DNA from: Nonlabens xiamenensis
GTDB lineage: Bacteria > Bacteroidota > Bacteroidia > Flavobacteriales > Flavobacteriaceae
NCBI RefSeq assembly: GCF_003865345.1
Contig: NZ_RMVE01000007.1
Span: forward strand, 41,237-105,236
DNA: 64,000 bases
Direction: 5' to 3'
A model generated the notes under the pieces. It saw nothing but the letters and a program-made list of their open reading frames with translations. It was not told where the DNA came from and did no database searches. Below, in pieces: positions 8,548-16,550 of this stretch. A program made the translations under genes and the position numbers. The number at the start of each line of letters is the position of its first letter. The first letter of the stretch is position 1.

Positions 8548-9603
8548 TTAGCACTTACTTGCGCCAGTGCCAATATAATCACAAATATACTGCGAGTTCT
8601 GACAATATTGCGCCAATTTGTTGTTAATCAACTCTTCCACAATCTCTTTATGTTCGCGTGGGTAGAGCAAATGCACGTTAGCTCCCGCATCTAGCGTGAA
8701 ACATAAGGGAATGCCTGTTTCCTTCCTAAACGCCCAAACTTGCTCGATAATCGACAAAGTTTTGGGTTTCATGAGAATAAAATACGGATGGGAAGTCATC
8801 ATCATGGCGTGCAGGGTTAATGCTTCGCTTTCTGTAATTCTGATAAAAGTATCCAGATCACCTTCTTGAAGTGCATTTTTCAACATCTCCAGGTTTTCAT
8901 GGGCTTGTTCAAATCTCGCTTTCGCGAAAGCGTGCCCGTTCATTAAATCATGACCTACACTTGAACTTACTACTTTCTCCCCTTTGTCCACTAATAAAAT
9001 GGTATCCTGGAAGTTTTGGAAAACAGGATGTAATAATTCGGTCTTGTCTACCCCGTATAAGTCCGTGCTGTCCACGGTTTTGATATGTTTTCCCCAGAGT
9101 ACAGCGCTTCCCTTAATACTTCTACAGGCACTTCCCGAACCTAACCTGGCTAAGAAAGAAGTCTTATCTGCCGAGACAGTTGTACCGGTAAGCATAGATT
9201 CAAAATCCATGATACAGGCGCTCAGAGCAGCCATACTACTCGCACTACTGGCAATTCCAGAGCTATGCGGGAAAGTGTTGACCGTGTCGATCTTGAACTG
9301 GTACTGAGTGATCCAGGGGCAGTAATTTTTGATACGCAAAAAATAATCTTTGATTTTGGGCGCAAATTCAGGTTTTTTGCGACCGTCATAACTGATACTG
9401 AAACCGTGGTCGCCCTTGATGGCTTTTAGGCTGGTAACGGTATGACATTCCTTAAGTGTGAAGCTGAGCGATGGATTAGCAGGCAGTTGCATCCCGTGTT
9501 TACCCCAATATTTGACCAGGGCTATGTTTGAAGGTGCCTGCCATCGGGTTTCCATTTGGTCTAGGAAATCCACAGATTCCCTGAGTTGAAATTGCTCTTC
9601 CAC
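8548..9603 (-). CDS. mvaD: Diphosphomevalonate decarboxylase
   Basis: A 351-residue GHMP-superfamily enzyme that converts mevalonate diphosphate to isopentenyl diphosphate. Diagnostic motifs are IALVKYWGKHG near the N terminus, NPSLSFTL, and the ATP-binding segment FPHSSGIASSASS. The frame is open further upstream to 9663, but a consensus -7 element lies inside that extension, so the GTG at 9603 is the likely start; the ATG at 9555 is the alternative. It is co-transcribed with mevalonate kinase. One copy of the repeated palindrome encodes AFAKA inside the protein (NGHAFAKARF). Confidence 0.9.
   Translation of the reverse strand: MEEQFQLRESVDFLDQMETRWQAPSNIALVKYWGKHGMQLPANPSLSFTLKECHTVTSLKAIKGDHGFSISYDGRKKPEFAPKIKDYFLRIKNYCPWITQYQFKIDTVNTFPHSSGIASSASSMAALSACIMDFESMLTGTTVSADKTSFLARLGSGSACRSIKGSAVLWGKHIKTVDSTDLYGVDKTELLHPVFQNFQDTILLVDKGEKVVSSSVGHDLMNGHAFAKARFEQAHENLEMLKNALQEGDLDTFIRITESEALTLHAMMMTSHPYFILMKPKTLSIIEQVWAFRKETGIPLCFTLDAGANVHLLYPREHKEIVEELINNKLAQYCQNSQYICDYIGTGASKC
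8917..8932. repeat. Palindrome copy 3 (inside mvaD)
   Basis: CGCTTTCGCGAAAGCG, read as AFAKA in the host frame. Confidence 0.95.
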
Positions 9604-9619
9604 GCCTTTGGGTTTACTG

Positions 9620-9627
9620 CAAAGATA
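9620..9627 (-). promoter_or_regulatory. -7 element for mvaD-mvk
   Basis: TATCTTTG on the minus strand matches the Bacteroidota TAnnTTTG consensus. It would start RNA near 9613, about 10 bases before the GTG at 9603. No clear TTG upstream element was found. Confidence 0.5.
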
Positions 9628-9929
9628 TGCATCGCTAAGCGCTTTGCCACATTTCAGGGACACAAGTTCAACCAGGTTGCCGAATGTTATGGCGTTATTC
9701 TTTTGCTTTTGCTCCCCTGATCTGTCAGCCGCTATTACATCATGGATGCAAAGTTTTTGATTTGTCGAACTAAGATGGATATGGCATAAAATGACCTCAT
9801 TCCATGTTGATATTTATATACCATGTAGGATTTTAGTCTGTCATCTGTAACAAATTTGTGCCAAAAGTGTCCAATGGTTAGCAAGCAGACAAAAACCCGT
9901 ATTTTTAATCGCCGTATCAGCAAAGACCT
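9628..9929. other. Divergent intergenic region
   Basis: About 300 bp between the divergent mvaD and permease genes. Apart from the mvaD -7 element at its edge, I see no RNA gene, repeat or further convincing promoter. Confidence 0.4.
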
Positions 9930-11183
9930 ATGTTTATATACCTGCGAGTACTGAAGGAGAGCTTATTTTTTGCCGTGAATGCACTGCGCACCAACCTGTT
10001 GCGGACATTCTTGTCCGTATTAGGGGTAACTATAGGAATTTTTGCCATCATAGGTGTTTTGGCAGCGGTAGATTCACTGGAAAACAAGATTACTGAAAGC
10101 TTGAGCAGTTTGGACATCTCAACCATCTATGTACTTAACCGTTCCTTTGGACCAACAGAATTGGAACCCTATCAATACGAAAAATTTCCTAACGTTACTT
10201 ACGAGGAGTTTCAAATGCTGGAACGCAGTATGCCAGATATAAGTGCCATCACCTTTACGCAATTCACTGGACCAGAAAATATAAAATTTGAAGGTAAAAC
10301 CGCTACCGGCGTCAATATTATTCCTGGCACGGAGGCTTTTTACGAGCTGGAAAAATTAAAATTAGCCCAGGGCAGATTCTTTAATGCGGCAGAATCCAAT
10401 GCTGGGAGCAATGTGGTGGTGATTGGTAGTGAGGTGGCCAAAAGTTTATTCGGTGAATTTAACCCGATCGGTCGCAGGGTCAGACTTTACGGGAATAAAT
10501 TCACGGTGATCGGCGTATTGGAAAAGGAAGGCGCAGGATCCTTTGGACCCTCCAAAGATGGTAGCGCTTATCTGCCCGTCAATTTTACTCGGCGAATTTT
10601 TGGAGATAACAACAGATTACGTACGGCTGCTCTTATTCTTAAACCCAAAAAAGGCGTGGATCAGGATGCATTTATTGCACAATTTGAGCAAACTTTACGC
10701 AATTACAGGGGATTAAAACCTGGTGAAATCAGTACCTTTTTTATCAATCCGCTGAAAGGATTTGCCGATTTCCTGGACCAGCTTACCTCCACTTTGACCT
10801 TTATTGGTGTTATTATTTCTGGATTTTCTATGTTGGTAGGAGGTTTTGGAATCGCCAATATAATGTTTGTGAGCGTTAAGGAACGTACCAATCTGATTGG
10901 TATTCAAAAATCATTGGGCGCCAAGAGTCGTTTTATTCTTTCCCAATTTTTATTTGAGAGCATTATCCTGGCGGTTTTTGGTGGTTTTTTCGGTTTATTT
11001 TTTGTCTGGCTGGGTATTTTGGTAGCCAACAGCATTGCTGAAGATTTTACTTTTATGTTGAGTTCGTTTAATATCTTATTAGGCACCAGTGTAAGTGCCC
11101 TTATCGGACTGTTGGCTGGAATTATTCCAGCGATTTCGGCGGCGAGATTGGATCCAGTAGAGGCCATTCGTACGGGAATGTAA
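9930..11183 (+). CDS. ABC transporter permease, MacB/FtsX family
   Basis: A 417-residue permease. It has an N-terminal transmembrane helix (about residues 18-45, after LRTNLLRTFLS), a long periplasmic MacB-type core domain, and three C-terminal helices forming an FtsX-like domain, ending in DPVEAIRTG, a tail typical of the family. These proteins couple to a cytoplasmic ATPase and move or release lipophilic or peptide cargo by mechanotransmission. No ATPase gene is adjacent, so the partner must lie elsewhere. ATG at 9930 is followed by a normal membrane N terminus. The cargo is not predictable. Confidence 0.85.
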   Translation: MFIYLRVLKESLFFAVNALRTNLLRTFLSVLGVTIGIFAIIGVLAAVDSLENKITESLSSLDISTIYVLNRSFGPTELEPYQYEKFPNVTYEEFQMLERSMPDISAITFTQFTGPENIKFEGKTATGVNIIPGTEAFYELEKLKLAQGRFFNAAESNAGSNVVVIGSEVAKSLFGEFNPIGRRVRLYGNKFTVIGVLEKEGAGSFGPSKDGSAYLPVNFTRRIFGDNNRLRTAALILKPKKGVDQDAFIAQFEQTLRNYRGLKPGEISTFFINPLKGFADFLDQLTSTLTFIGVIISGFSMLVGGFGIANIMFVSVKERTNLIGIQKSLGAKSRFILSQFLFESIILAVFGGFFGLFFVWLGILVANSIAEDFTFMLSSFNILLGTSVSALIGLLAGIIPAISAARLDPVEAIRTGM

Positions 11184-11302
11184 AGGCCGTCGGCTCTTGG
11201 ACTTTTAAAACTTATTCCTAAGGCCATTTTGCCTTCAATTTTTATTTTACTTCTTGTCCATCCTTTGCCTGAAAACCAGGCGGTCAGCTGCATCCAATAT
11301 CC

Positions 11303-11310
11303 TATCTTTG
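11303..11310 (+). promoter_or_regulatory. -7 element for the RluB-like gene
   Basis: TATCTTTG matches TAnnTTTG. The expected RNA start near 11316 leaves a leader of about 10 bases before the ATG at 11327. Confidence 0.5.
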
Positions 11311-11326
11311 CAAAAAATTGAGAGTC

Positions 11327-12313
11327 ATGAGCAGAGGTAAGGAAGGTGGAAAAAGCAAACCCAGTGGCCGCAGTGGTGGTAAGAGTAGTGCTGGCGCCAA
11401 AGGAGGCAACAGACGCAATGCAGGATCCCAGGATCACAAAGGAAAATCCAGCGCCCGAGGCAATTCCCCTACCGAAAAACGCAATACCCGTGGTGGAAAA
11501 AACCAGATCATTGGTACTTCCCGCAGCGGTAAGCCAGTGACCAAAAAAGAATACATTGAGCGCAAAAAAGCCGAATCCAGTCCTAAAAAGAAAAAAAAGG
11601 ACGACGGTATGCGCTTGAACAAGTACATCGCCAATTCTGGTTTGTGCAGCCGTCGGGATGCCGATATCTACATCAAGGCAGGTAGTGTGACCGTCAACGG
11701 TAAGCCTGTGACAGAAATGGGCTTTAAAGTTCAACCTGGCGATGAAGTACGCTTTGACAATCGTCCCATCGAGCCGAAGAAAAAAGAATATTTCTTATTG
11801 AACAAACCCAAAGGTTTTATCTCTCCGAGAAAAGGGGAATTGGCCTCCAAAACCGTCATGGACCTGATGGCCAACGCTTCACCCAACAACTTACATTTTG
11901 TAGGCCGCCTCTCTCGTGCTTCTCTTGGACTGATGTTGTTTACCAGCGATCTTGAAATGGCCAACAAACTCAACAATCCAAAGCACGAATTACGCCAGAT
12001 GTATCACGTGGCACTGGACCGCAGTTTTAAGCATGAGGATTTGGTGCGATTGCGTCAAGGTATCGTCATTGATCGCGAACAAGTCAATATCAAGGAAGTC
12101 AATTATGTAGAAAACGGACGCAACAATGAGATTGGAATAGAACTATTCAGCGGCAAAGACAATATTGTACCTCGAATCTTTGAAAGTATAGGTTATGAGA
12201 TCAAAATTCTAGATCGCGTAATGCTGGCCGACTTGACTAAAAAAGACCTTCCCAGAGGTCACTACCGCAAATTGACCGATCAGGAGGTGATCAATCTGAA
12301 AATGCGGAAGTAA
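11327..12313 (+). CDS. RluB-family pseudouridine synthase homologue with degenerate active site
   Basis: A 328-residue protein with a basic, Gly/Ser/Lys/Arg-rich N-terminal extension of about 90 residues, an S4 RNA-binding domain (MRLNKYIANSGLCSRR) and a pseudouridine synthase domain. In active enzymes the motif is GRLDRxTxGLL with the catalytic Asp. Here it is GRLSRASLGLM, with Ser at about residue 196 (codon TCT at 11912). The usual SGRNRIVRR segment reads SGKDNIVPR. The rest of the fold, including LTKKDLPRGH, is conserved. Known: that Asp is essential in this family. Inferred: the protein may bind ribosomal RNA without modifying it. The start follows the -7 element; an upstream TTG would overlap the transcript start. 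Confidence 0.85.
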   Translation: MSRGKEGGKSKPSGRSGGKSSAGAKGGNRRNAGSQDHKGKSSARGNSPTEKRNTRGGKNQIIGTSRSGKPVTKKEYIERKKAESSPKKKKKDDGMRLNKYIANSGLCSRRDADIYIKAGSVTVNGKPVTEMGFKVQPGDEVRFDNRPIEPKKKEYFLLNKPKGFISPRKGELASKTVMDLMANASPNNLHFVGRLSRASLGLMLFTSDLEMANKLNNPKHELRQMYHVALDRSFKHEDLVRLRQGIVIDREQVNIKEVNYVENGRNNEIGIELFSGKDNIVPRIFESIGYEIKILDRVMLADLTKKDLPRGHYRKLTDQEVINLKMRK

Positions 12314-12406
12314 AATTTTAACGTAGCTCTAACACTTGTTTAAGTACATTTGGTCAGATTTAGTGGAAGGAAAAACAATTCCTGTTCCGACTAAAAGATA
12401 TTTGAA

Positions 12407-13798
12407 TTGAACACAAAATACATCGATCTCATCGATCAGACTTATTATTTCCCTACCGAGGAATTTAAGTTAGAAAATAACCAGTTGCATTTCCATGATA
12501 TAGATCTCATGGCTCTGGTAGAAGAATACGGCGCACCCCTCAAATTTACCTATCTACCCAAGATTTCTGAAAACATCATCAGGGCAAAATCTTGGTTTGA
12601 TTCCGCTTTCGCGAAAGCGGACTATCGCGCAAAATATCACTACTGCTACTGCACCAAGAGTTCGCACTTCAAGCACGTCATGGATGAGGTGCTTAAAAAC
12701 GATATACATATTGAGACCAGTAGTGCTTTTGATATACATATCGTCAACAAGCTGAAAGCAGAAGGTAAAATTAAAAACGACACCTTTGTGATCTGCAATG
12801 GGTTCAAAAGGGACCAATACATTCAAAATATTGCTCGACTTATTGATTCGGGACAGAATTGTATCCCTATCATTGACAACTACGAGGAATTGGACCTGCT
12901 TACTGAGGCCACAGACAAAAAATTCAATGCTGGGATACGCATCGCTAGCGAAGAAGAACCCAAATTTGAGTTTTATACGAGTAGGCTAGGTATCGGTTAT
13001 AAGAACATACTGAATTTTTATAAAGCACAGATTGAGGAAAACTCGCAAGTGGACCTTAAGATGCTGCACTTCTTCATCAATACGGGAATAAGAGATAACG
13101 CTTATTATTGGAATGAACTACACAAGTGCTTAAAGGTATATGTGAGTCTAAAAAAGATCTGTCCCACGCTGGATAGCCTGAATATAGGAGGAGGTTTTCC
13201 GATCAAGAATTCGCTGGTGTTTGATTTTGATTATGAGTACATGGTTCATGAAATCATCCATCAAATCAAAATGGTTTGTGATGAAGCTGGTGTAGACGTA
13301 CCACATATCTTCACTGAATTTGGTTCATTCACAGTTGGTGAAAGCGGGGGAGCCATTTATAAGGTATTGTACCAAAAGCAACAGAATGATCGAGAAAAAT
13401 GGAACATGATCAACAGTTCGTTTATCACCACTCTTCCTGACTCTTGGGCGATCAGTAAGCGATTTATATTACTCGCACTGAATCGCTGGAAGGATGAATA
13501 TGAACGTGTTTTATTGGGCGGACTTACTTGTGACAGTGATGATTATTACAACAGTGAGCAGAATGTAAATGCCATTTATCTACCCAAATACCACAAGGAC
13601 AAACCCTTGTACATAGGTTTTTTTAATACAGGAGCTTATCAAGAAAGTATAGGCGGGTATGGCGGCATACAACACTGTCTGATTCCTGCTCCACAACATG
13701 TCCTGATCGATCGGGACGAAAACGGTAATATCAAGACTAGACTCTTTAGAGAACAACAATCCAGTGAGCAAATGCTACAGATACTGGGCTATCAATAA
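12407..13798 (+). CDS. speA: Arginine decarboxylase, fold-type III PLP enzyme
   Basis: A 463-residue alanine-racemase-fold decarboxylase of the type found in Flavobacteriia. The PLP lysine is probably Lys84 in YCTKSS; a substrate-binding glycine motif (GGGFP) and the C-terminal region with CDSDDYY are present. It would decarboxylate arginine to agmatine in the cytoplasm. It is followed 24 bp later by agmatinase and then by a deoxyhypusine-synthase-like gene, which supports a polyamine role. The start is TTG at 12407, since no ATG is available before the conserved N terminus MNTKYIDLI. A palindrome copy encodes AFAKA at residues 67-71, in a linker just before the PLP lysine motif. Confidence 0.85.
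   Translation: MNTKYIDLIDQTYYFPTEEFKLENNQLHFHDIDLMALVEEYGAPLKFTYLPKISENIIRAKSWFDSAFAKADYRAKYHYCYCTKSSHFKHVMDEVLKNDIHIETSSAFDIHIVNKLKAEGKIKNDTFVICNGFKRDQYIQNIARLIDSGQNCIPIIDNYEELDLLTEATDKKFNAGIRIASEEEPKFEFYTSRLGIGYKNILNFYKAQIEENSQVDLKMLHFFINTGIRDNAYYWNELHKCLKVYVSLKKICPTLDSLNIGGGFPIKNSLVFDFDYEYMVHEIIHQIKMVCDEAGVDVPHIFTEFGSFTVGESGGAIYKVLYQKQQNDREKWNMINSSFITTLPDSWAISKRFILLALNRWKDEYERVLLGGLTCDSDDYYNSEQNVNAIYLPKYHKDKPLYIGFFNTGAYQESIGGYGGIQHCLIPAPQHVLIDRDENGNIKTRLFREQQSSEQMLQILGYQ
12604..12619. repeat. Palindrome copy 4 (inside speA)
   Basis: CGCTTTCGCGAAAGCG, extended by one pair to 12603-12620, read as AFAKA. Confidence 0.95.
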
Positions 13799-13822
13799 AT
13801 AGGTTTAATTACTTTTATCACC

Positions 13823-14761
13823 ATGAACAACAATAATTATGCAGGCATAGATGATCAGTATGCAGGATTGGACCTTGCGTCCATCGTGTTAATCCCGGTG
13901 CCTTATGACGGAACCAGCACCTGGCAAAAAGGAGCTGATAAAGGCCCAGAAGCCTTTCTGGATGCAAGTCGGAACATGGAACTTTATGATATAGAAACCG
14001 ATTCAGAGGTGTATCATCACGGTGTGTTCCTGGCAGACCCGGTCACTGAGAATAGTTCGCCAGAAGCCATGGTTGAGGCCGTACATCAAGCGACTAAAAA
14101 ATACATCAAGAAAAACAAGTTTGTAACCCTTTTTGGTGGTGAGCATTCCGTTTCCATAGGGTCGATCAGGGCCTTTAACGAGATGTATGAAAACCTGAGT
14201 GTATTGCAAATTGACGCCCATGCTGATCTGCGTAAGGAATATGAAGGTAGCAATTGCAATCATGCCTGCGCCGTTTATGAAGCCAGTCAACATACCAATT
14301 TAGTACAAGTAGGCCTGCGTTCCATGGACAGCATCGAACTGGGCGTAAATGATCCTGAAAAAATGTTTTTTGCCCACGAGATGGTCCAGGACGACTACTG
14401 GCAAGAAAATGCCACAGAAGCCTTGGGAGAAAATGTTTTTATCACGATTGACCTGGACGCTTTTGACCCTTCCATCTGTCCCAGTACAGGAACTCCTGAA
14501 CCAGGCGGATTGTTTTGGTATGAGACGCTGGACTTCCTGAAACGCGTGTTTGAAGAGAAAAATGTGGTAGGCTTTGACATTGTAGAATTATGTCCGAATC
14601 CTAATGAAAAATCCTCTGATTTCCTGGCAGCCAAACTTTACTACAAAATGCTGAGTTATAAATTTCAAAACATTGCTCTAGAGGGAGAGGAAGGCTATGA
14701 TGCAGAGAATACTTTCGCGAAAGCGGGATTGAAGAAAATGAAAAATATCACAGAAGATTAA
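13823..14761 (+). CDS. speB: Agmatinase-type ureohydrolase
   Basis: A 312-residue arginase-superfamily enzyme that would cleave agmatine to putrescine and urea. All binuclear manganese ligand motifs are visible: GGEHS, DAHAD and DLDAFDPS. It sits between arginine decarboxylase (24 bp upstream) and the deoxyhypusine-synthase-like gene (10 bp downstream), so agmatinase is more likely than arginase. A -7-like TACTTTTA lies at 13810-13817, which may give an internal promoter. A 12-bp core of the palindrome encodes FAKA near the C terminus (NTFAKAGLKK). Confidence 0.9.
   Translation: MNNNNYAGIDDQYAGLDLASIVLIPVPYDGTSTWQKGADKGPEAFLDASRNMELYDIETDSEVYHHGVFLADPVTENSSPEAMVEAVHQATKKYIKKNKFVTLFGGEHSVSIGSIRAFNEMYENLSVLQIDAHADLRKEYEGSNCNHACAVYEASQHTNLVQVGLRSMDSIELGVNDPEKMFFAHEMVQDDYWQENATEALGENVFITIDLDAFDPSICPSTGTPEPGGLFWYETLDFLKRVFEEKNVVGFDIVELCPNPNEKSSDFLAAKLYYKMLSYKFQNIALEGEEGYDAENTFAKAGLKKMKNITED
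14712..14723. repeat. Palindrome copy 5 (core only, inside speB)
   Basis: CTTTCGCGAAAG, 12 bp; the outer 5' G is replaced by A, so this is the most degenerate copy. Read as (T)FAKA. Confidence 0.85.
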
Positions 14762-14771
14762 AATTAAAAAT

Positions 14772-15740
14772 ATGGGTCAACCGATCACGGAATTTATAGA
14801 AAAATACTTTTTGCATTTTAATAGTGCCGCACTGGTAGATGCTGCCAAGGGCTATGACGATCAACTTAACCAAGGCGCTAAAATGCTGGTATCCCTGGCT
14901 GGCGCCATGAGTACGGCAGAGATCGGTAAGATTTTTGGCGAGATGATCAGACAGGACAAGGTCCACATCATCTCCTGTACGGGCGCTAATCTAGAAGAAG
15001 ATCTGATGAACCTTGTTGCCCATAGTCATTATAAACGGGTGCCCAATTACCGGGACCTGACCCCACAAGATGAATGGGAACTATTGGAAAAAGGTCTTAA
15101 TCGTGTAACCGATACTTGTATTCCAGAAGAAGAGGCTTTCCGCAGATTGCAGGAACATATCTTTAAACTTTGGAAACAGGCTGAAGAAAAAGGCGAGCGA
15201 TACTTCCCACATGAGTATATGTACCAACTTTTATTAAGTGGTGTGTTGGAGGAATATTATGAAATCCCCATTGAGAATTCCTGGATGTATGCTGCAGCCA
15301 AGGCCAATCTGCCTATAGTCGTCCCTGGATGGGAAGACAGCACGATGGGTAATATTTTTGCCAGCTATGTATTAAAAGGCGAATTGAAGGCCAGTACTGT
15401 CAAGAGCGGTATTGAGTACATGACCTTCCTGGCCGATTGGTACACCGAGAACAGTGAAAAAGGGATTGGTTTCTTTCAAATCGGTGGCGGTATCGCAGGA
15501 GATTTCCCGATCTGTGTAGTTCCTATGCTGTATCAAGATATGGAGCGTACAGACACCCCTTTTTGGAGCTATTTCTGTCAAATATCTGATTCAACCACCA
15601 GTTATGGAAGCTACTCTGGTGCAGTTCCCAACGAGAAGATCACCTGGGGGAAATTGGATCAAAATACGCCAAAATTTATCGTAGAAAGCGATGCAACCAT
15701 CGTGGCACCATTGATTTTTGCCTATCTGTTAAAAATGTAA
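14772..15740 (+). CDS. Deoxyhypusine synthase-like protein (probable homospermidine synthase)
   Basis: A 322-residue member of the deoxyhypusine synthase family. The NAD-binding and active-site regions are conserved, including the reactive lysine in ITWGKL (Lys294), matching the SWGK motif of eukaryotic enzymes, and SYSGAVPNEK before it. Bacteria lack eIF5A, the substrate of the eukaryotic enzyme. Known: relatives of this family make homospermidine, and homospermidine is a major polyamine of Flavobacteriaceae. Inferred from these facts and from its place 10 bp after agmatinase: it joins aminobutyl groups from putrescine to form homospermidine. The exact product is not shown by the sequence. 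Confidence 0.8.
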   Translation: MGQPITEFIEKYFLHFNSAALVDAAKGYDDQLNQGAKMLVSLAGAMSTAEIGKIFGEMIRQDKVHIISCTGANLEEDLMNLVAHSHYKRVPNYRDLTPQDEWELLEKGLNRVTDTCIPEEEAFRRLQEHIFKLWKQAEEKGERYFPHEYMYQLLLSGVLEEYYEIPIENSWMYAAAKANLPIVVPGWEDSTMGNIFASYVLKGELKASTVKSGIEYMTFLADWYTENSEKGIGFFQIGGGIAGDFPICVVPMLYQDMERTDTPFWSYFCQISDSTTSYGSYSGAVPNEKITWGKLDQNTPKFIVESDATIVAPLIFAYLLKM

Positions 15741-15743
15741 CCG

Positions 15744-16417
15744 ATGAAAAAAATTCTTTTTTTAAGCCTGCTACTTATACCCTTTATAAGTTGGGGACAA
15801 TATCGCTGGACCGAAGCCGTGGTGACCTTAAACAATGGAAAAACCCTTACAGGCGAAGCCAAAATACCGCTGAACGGAGCAGGCTTTACATTTGGACTGA
15901 AAAATTGAAATTCAGAAAAGAATCTGGAGACAAAAAGCAGAAGTATAGGGTCCACGAGGTAAAACAAATCCTATTTACCGTCCACTACAAAGAAAAAGTA
16001 GATGGTAAAAAAGTCAAAAAAACCAGACAGGATATCTATCTACCTGTATTACTAAAAAAGAGAAATAAAAAAGACCTGCTGGTGTTTATGCAGGAGGTTG
16101 TGCAGGGAGAAGTTAGTCTTTACGGGAGAACGGTTGTACAACAGAGTGGTAATATGGCCTTTGGCATGACAGGATCGGCTGCTCTCCCAGTATTCATTCC
16201 AACCTGGCATTCCCACAACGAATTATATGTTGCTAGACCTGGTCAGGAGGCACAAATTATCAACCAGGTGAGTCTTTTTAAAGGCTTCAAAAATAGGGCT
16301 TCAGAATATTTTGATGATTGTCCTGTATTGGTCGAGCAATTACAGGAACGGGAGTTAAAAAAAGAAGATCTAAGAGAGATTGTTGAGTTGTATAATTCGA
16401 CTTGCGGTAGAGGTTGA
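15744..16417 (+). pseudogene. Frameshifted secreted-protein gene
   Basis: An ATG at 15744, 3 bp after the previous stop, opens a frame with a clear signal peptide (MKKILFLSLLLIPFISWGQ) and about 35 mature residues containing WTEAVVTLNNGKTLTGEA. It stops at TGA 15909-15911. The second frame picks up at about 15900 (KLKFRKESG) and runs to 16417. A one-base change in the A-run around 15899-15905 would join them into a protein of about 224 residues. I do not recognise the family. It may be a recent pseudogene or a sequencing error. A programmed -1 shift looks unlikely, because the site lacks a proper slippery heptamer. Confidence 0.65.
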
Positions 16418-16482
16418 CTAATGGTCATGACCAGAGATATTGTATCTTAAAGCTACCTGTTGATTGATGCATGTGGATGATG

Positions 16483-16500
16483 TCGCTTTCGCGAAAGCGA
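16483..16500. repeat. Palindrome copy 6 (intergenic)
   Basis: TCGCTTTCGCGAAAGCGA, a perfect 18-bp palindrome, 50 bp before the acetyltransferase-nitrilase gene. Confidence 0.95.
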
Positions 16501-16550
16501 ACCATATCTTATTTAATGGCTTTAAATAATACTAAATAGAAGAAATAACA

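Noticed and set aside
10904..11734. A 276-codon minus-strand open frame across the permease end and RluB-like start
   Set aside because: It lies antisense to two well-supported genes, and its composition (long Ala/Thr/Phe stretches) is that of a shadow frame.
15895..15915. Programmed -1 frameshift in the gene at 15744
   Set aside because: The codons CTG AAA AAT TGA do not form an X XXY YYZ slippery heptamer and no strong stem follows, so mutation or sequencing error is more likely.
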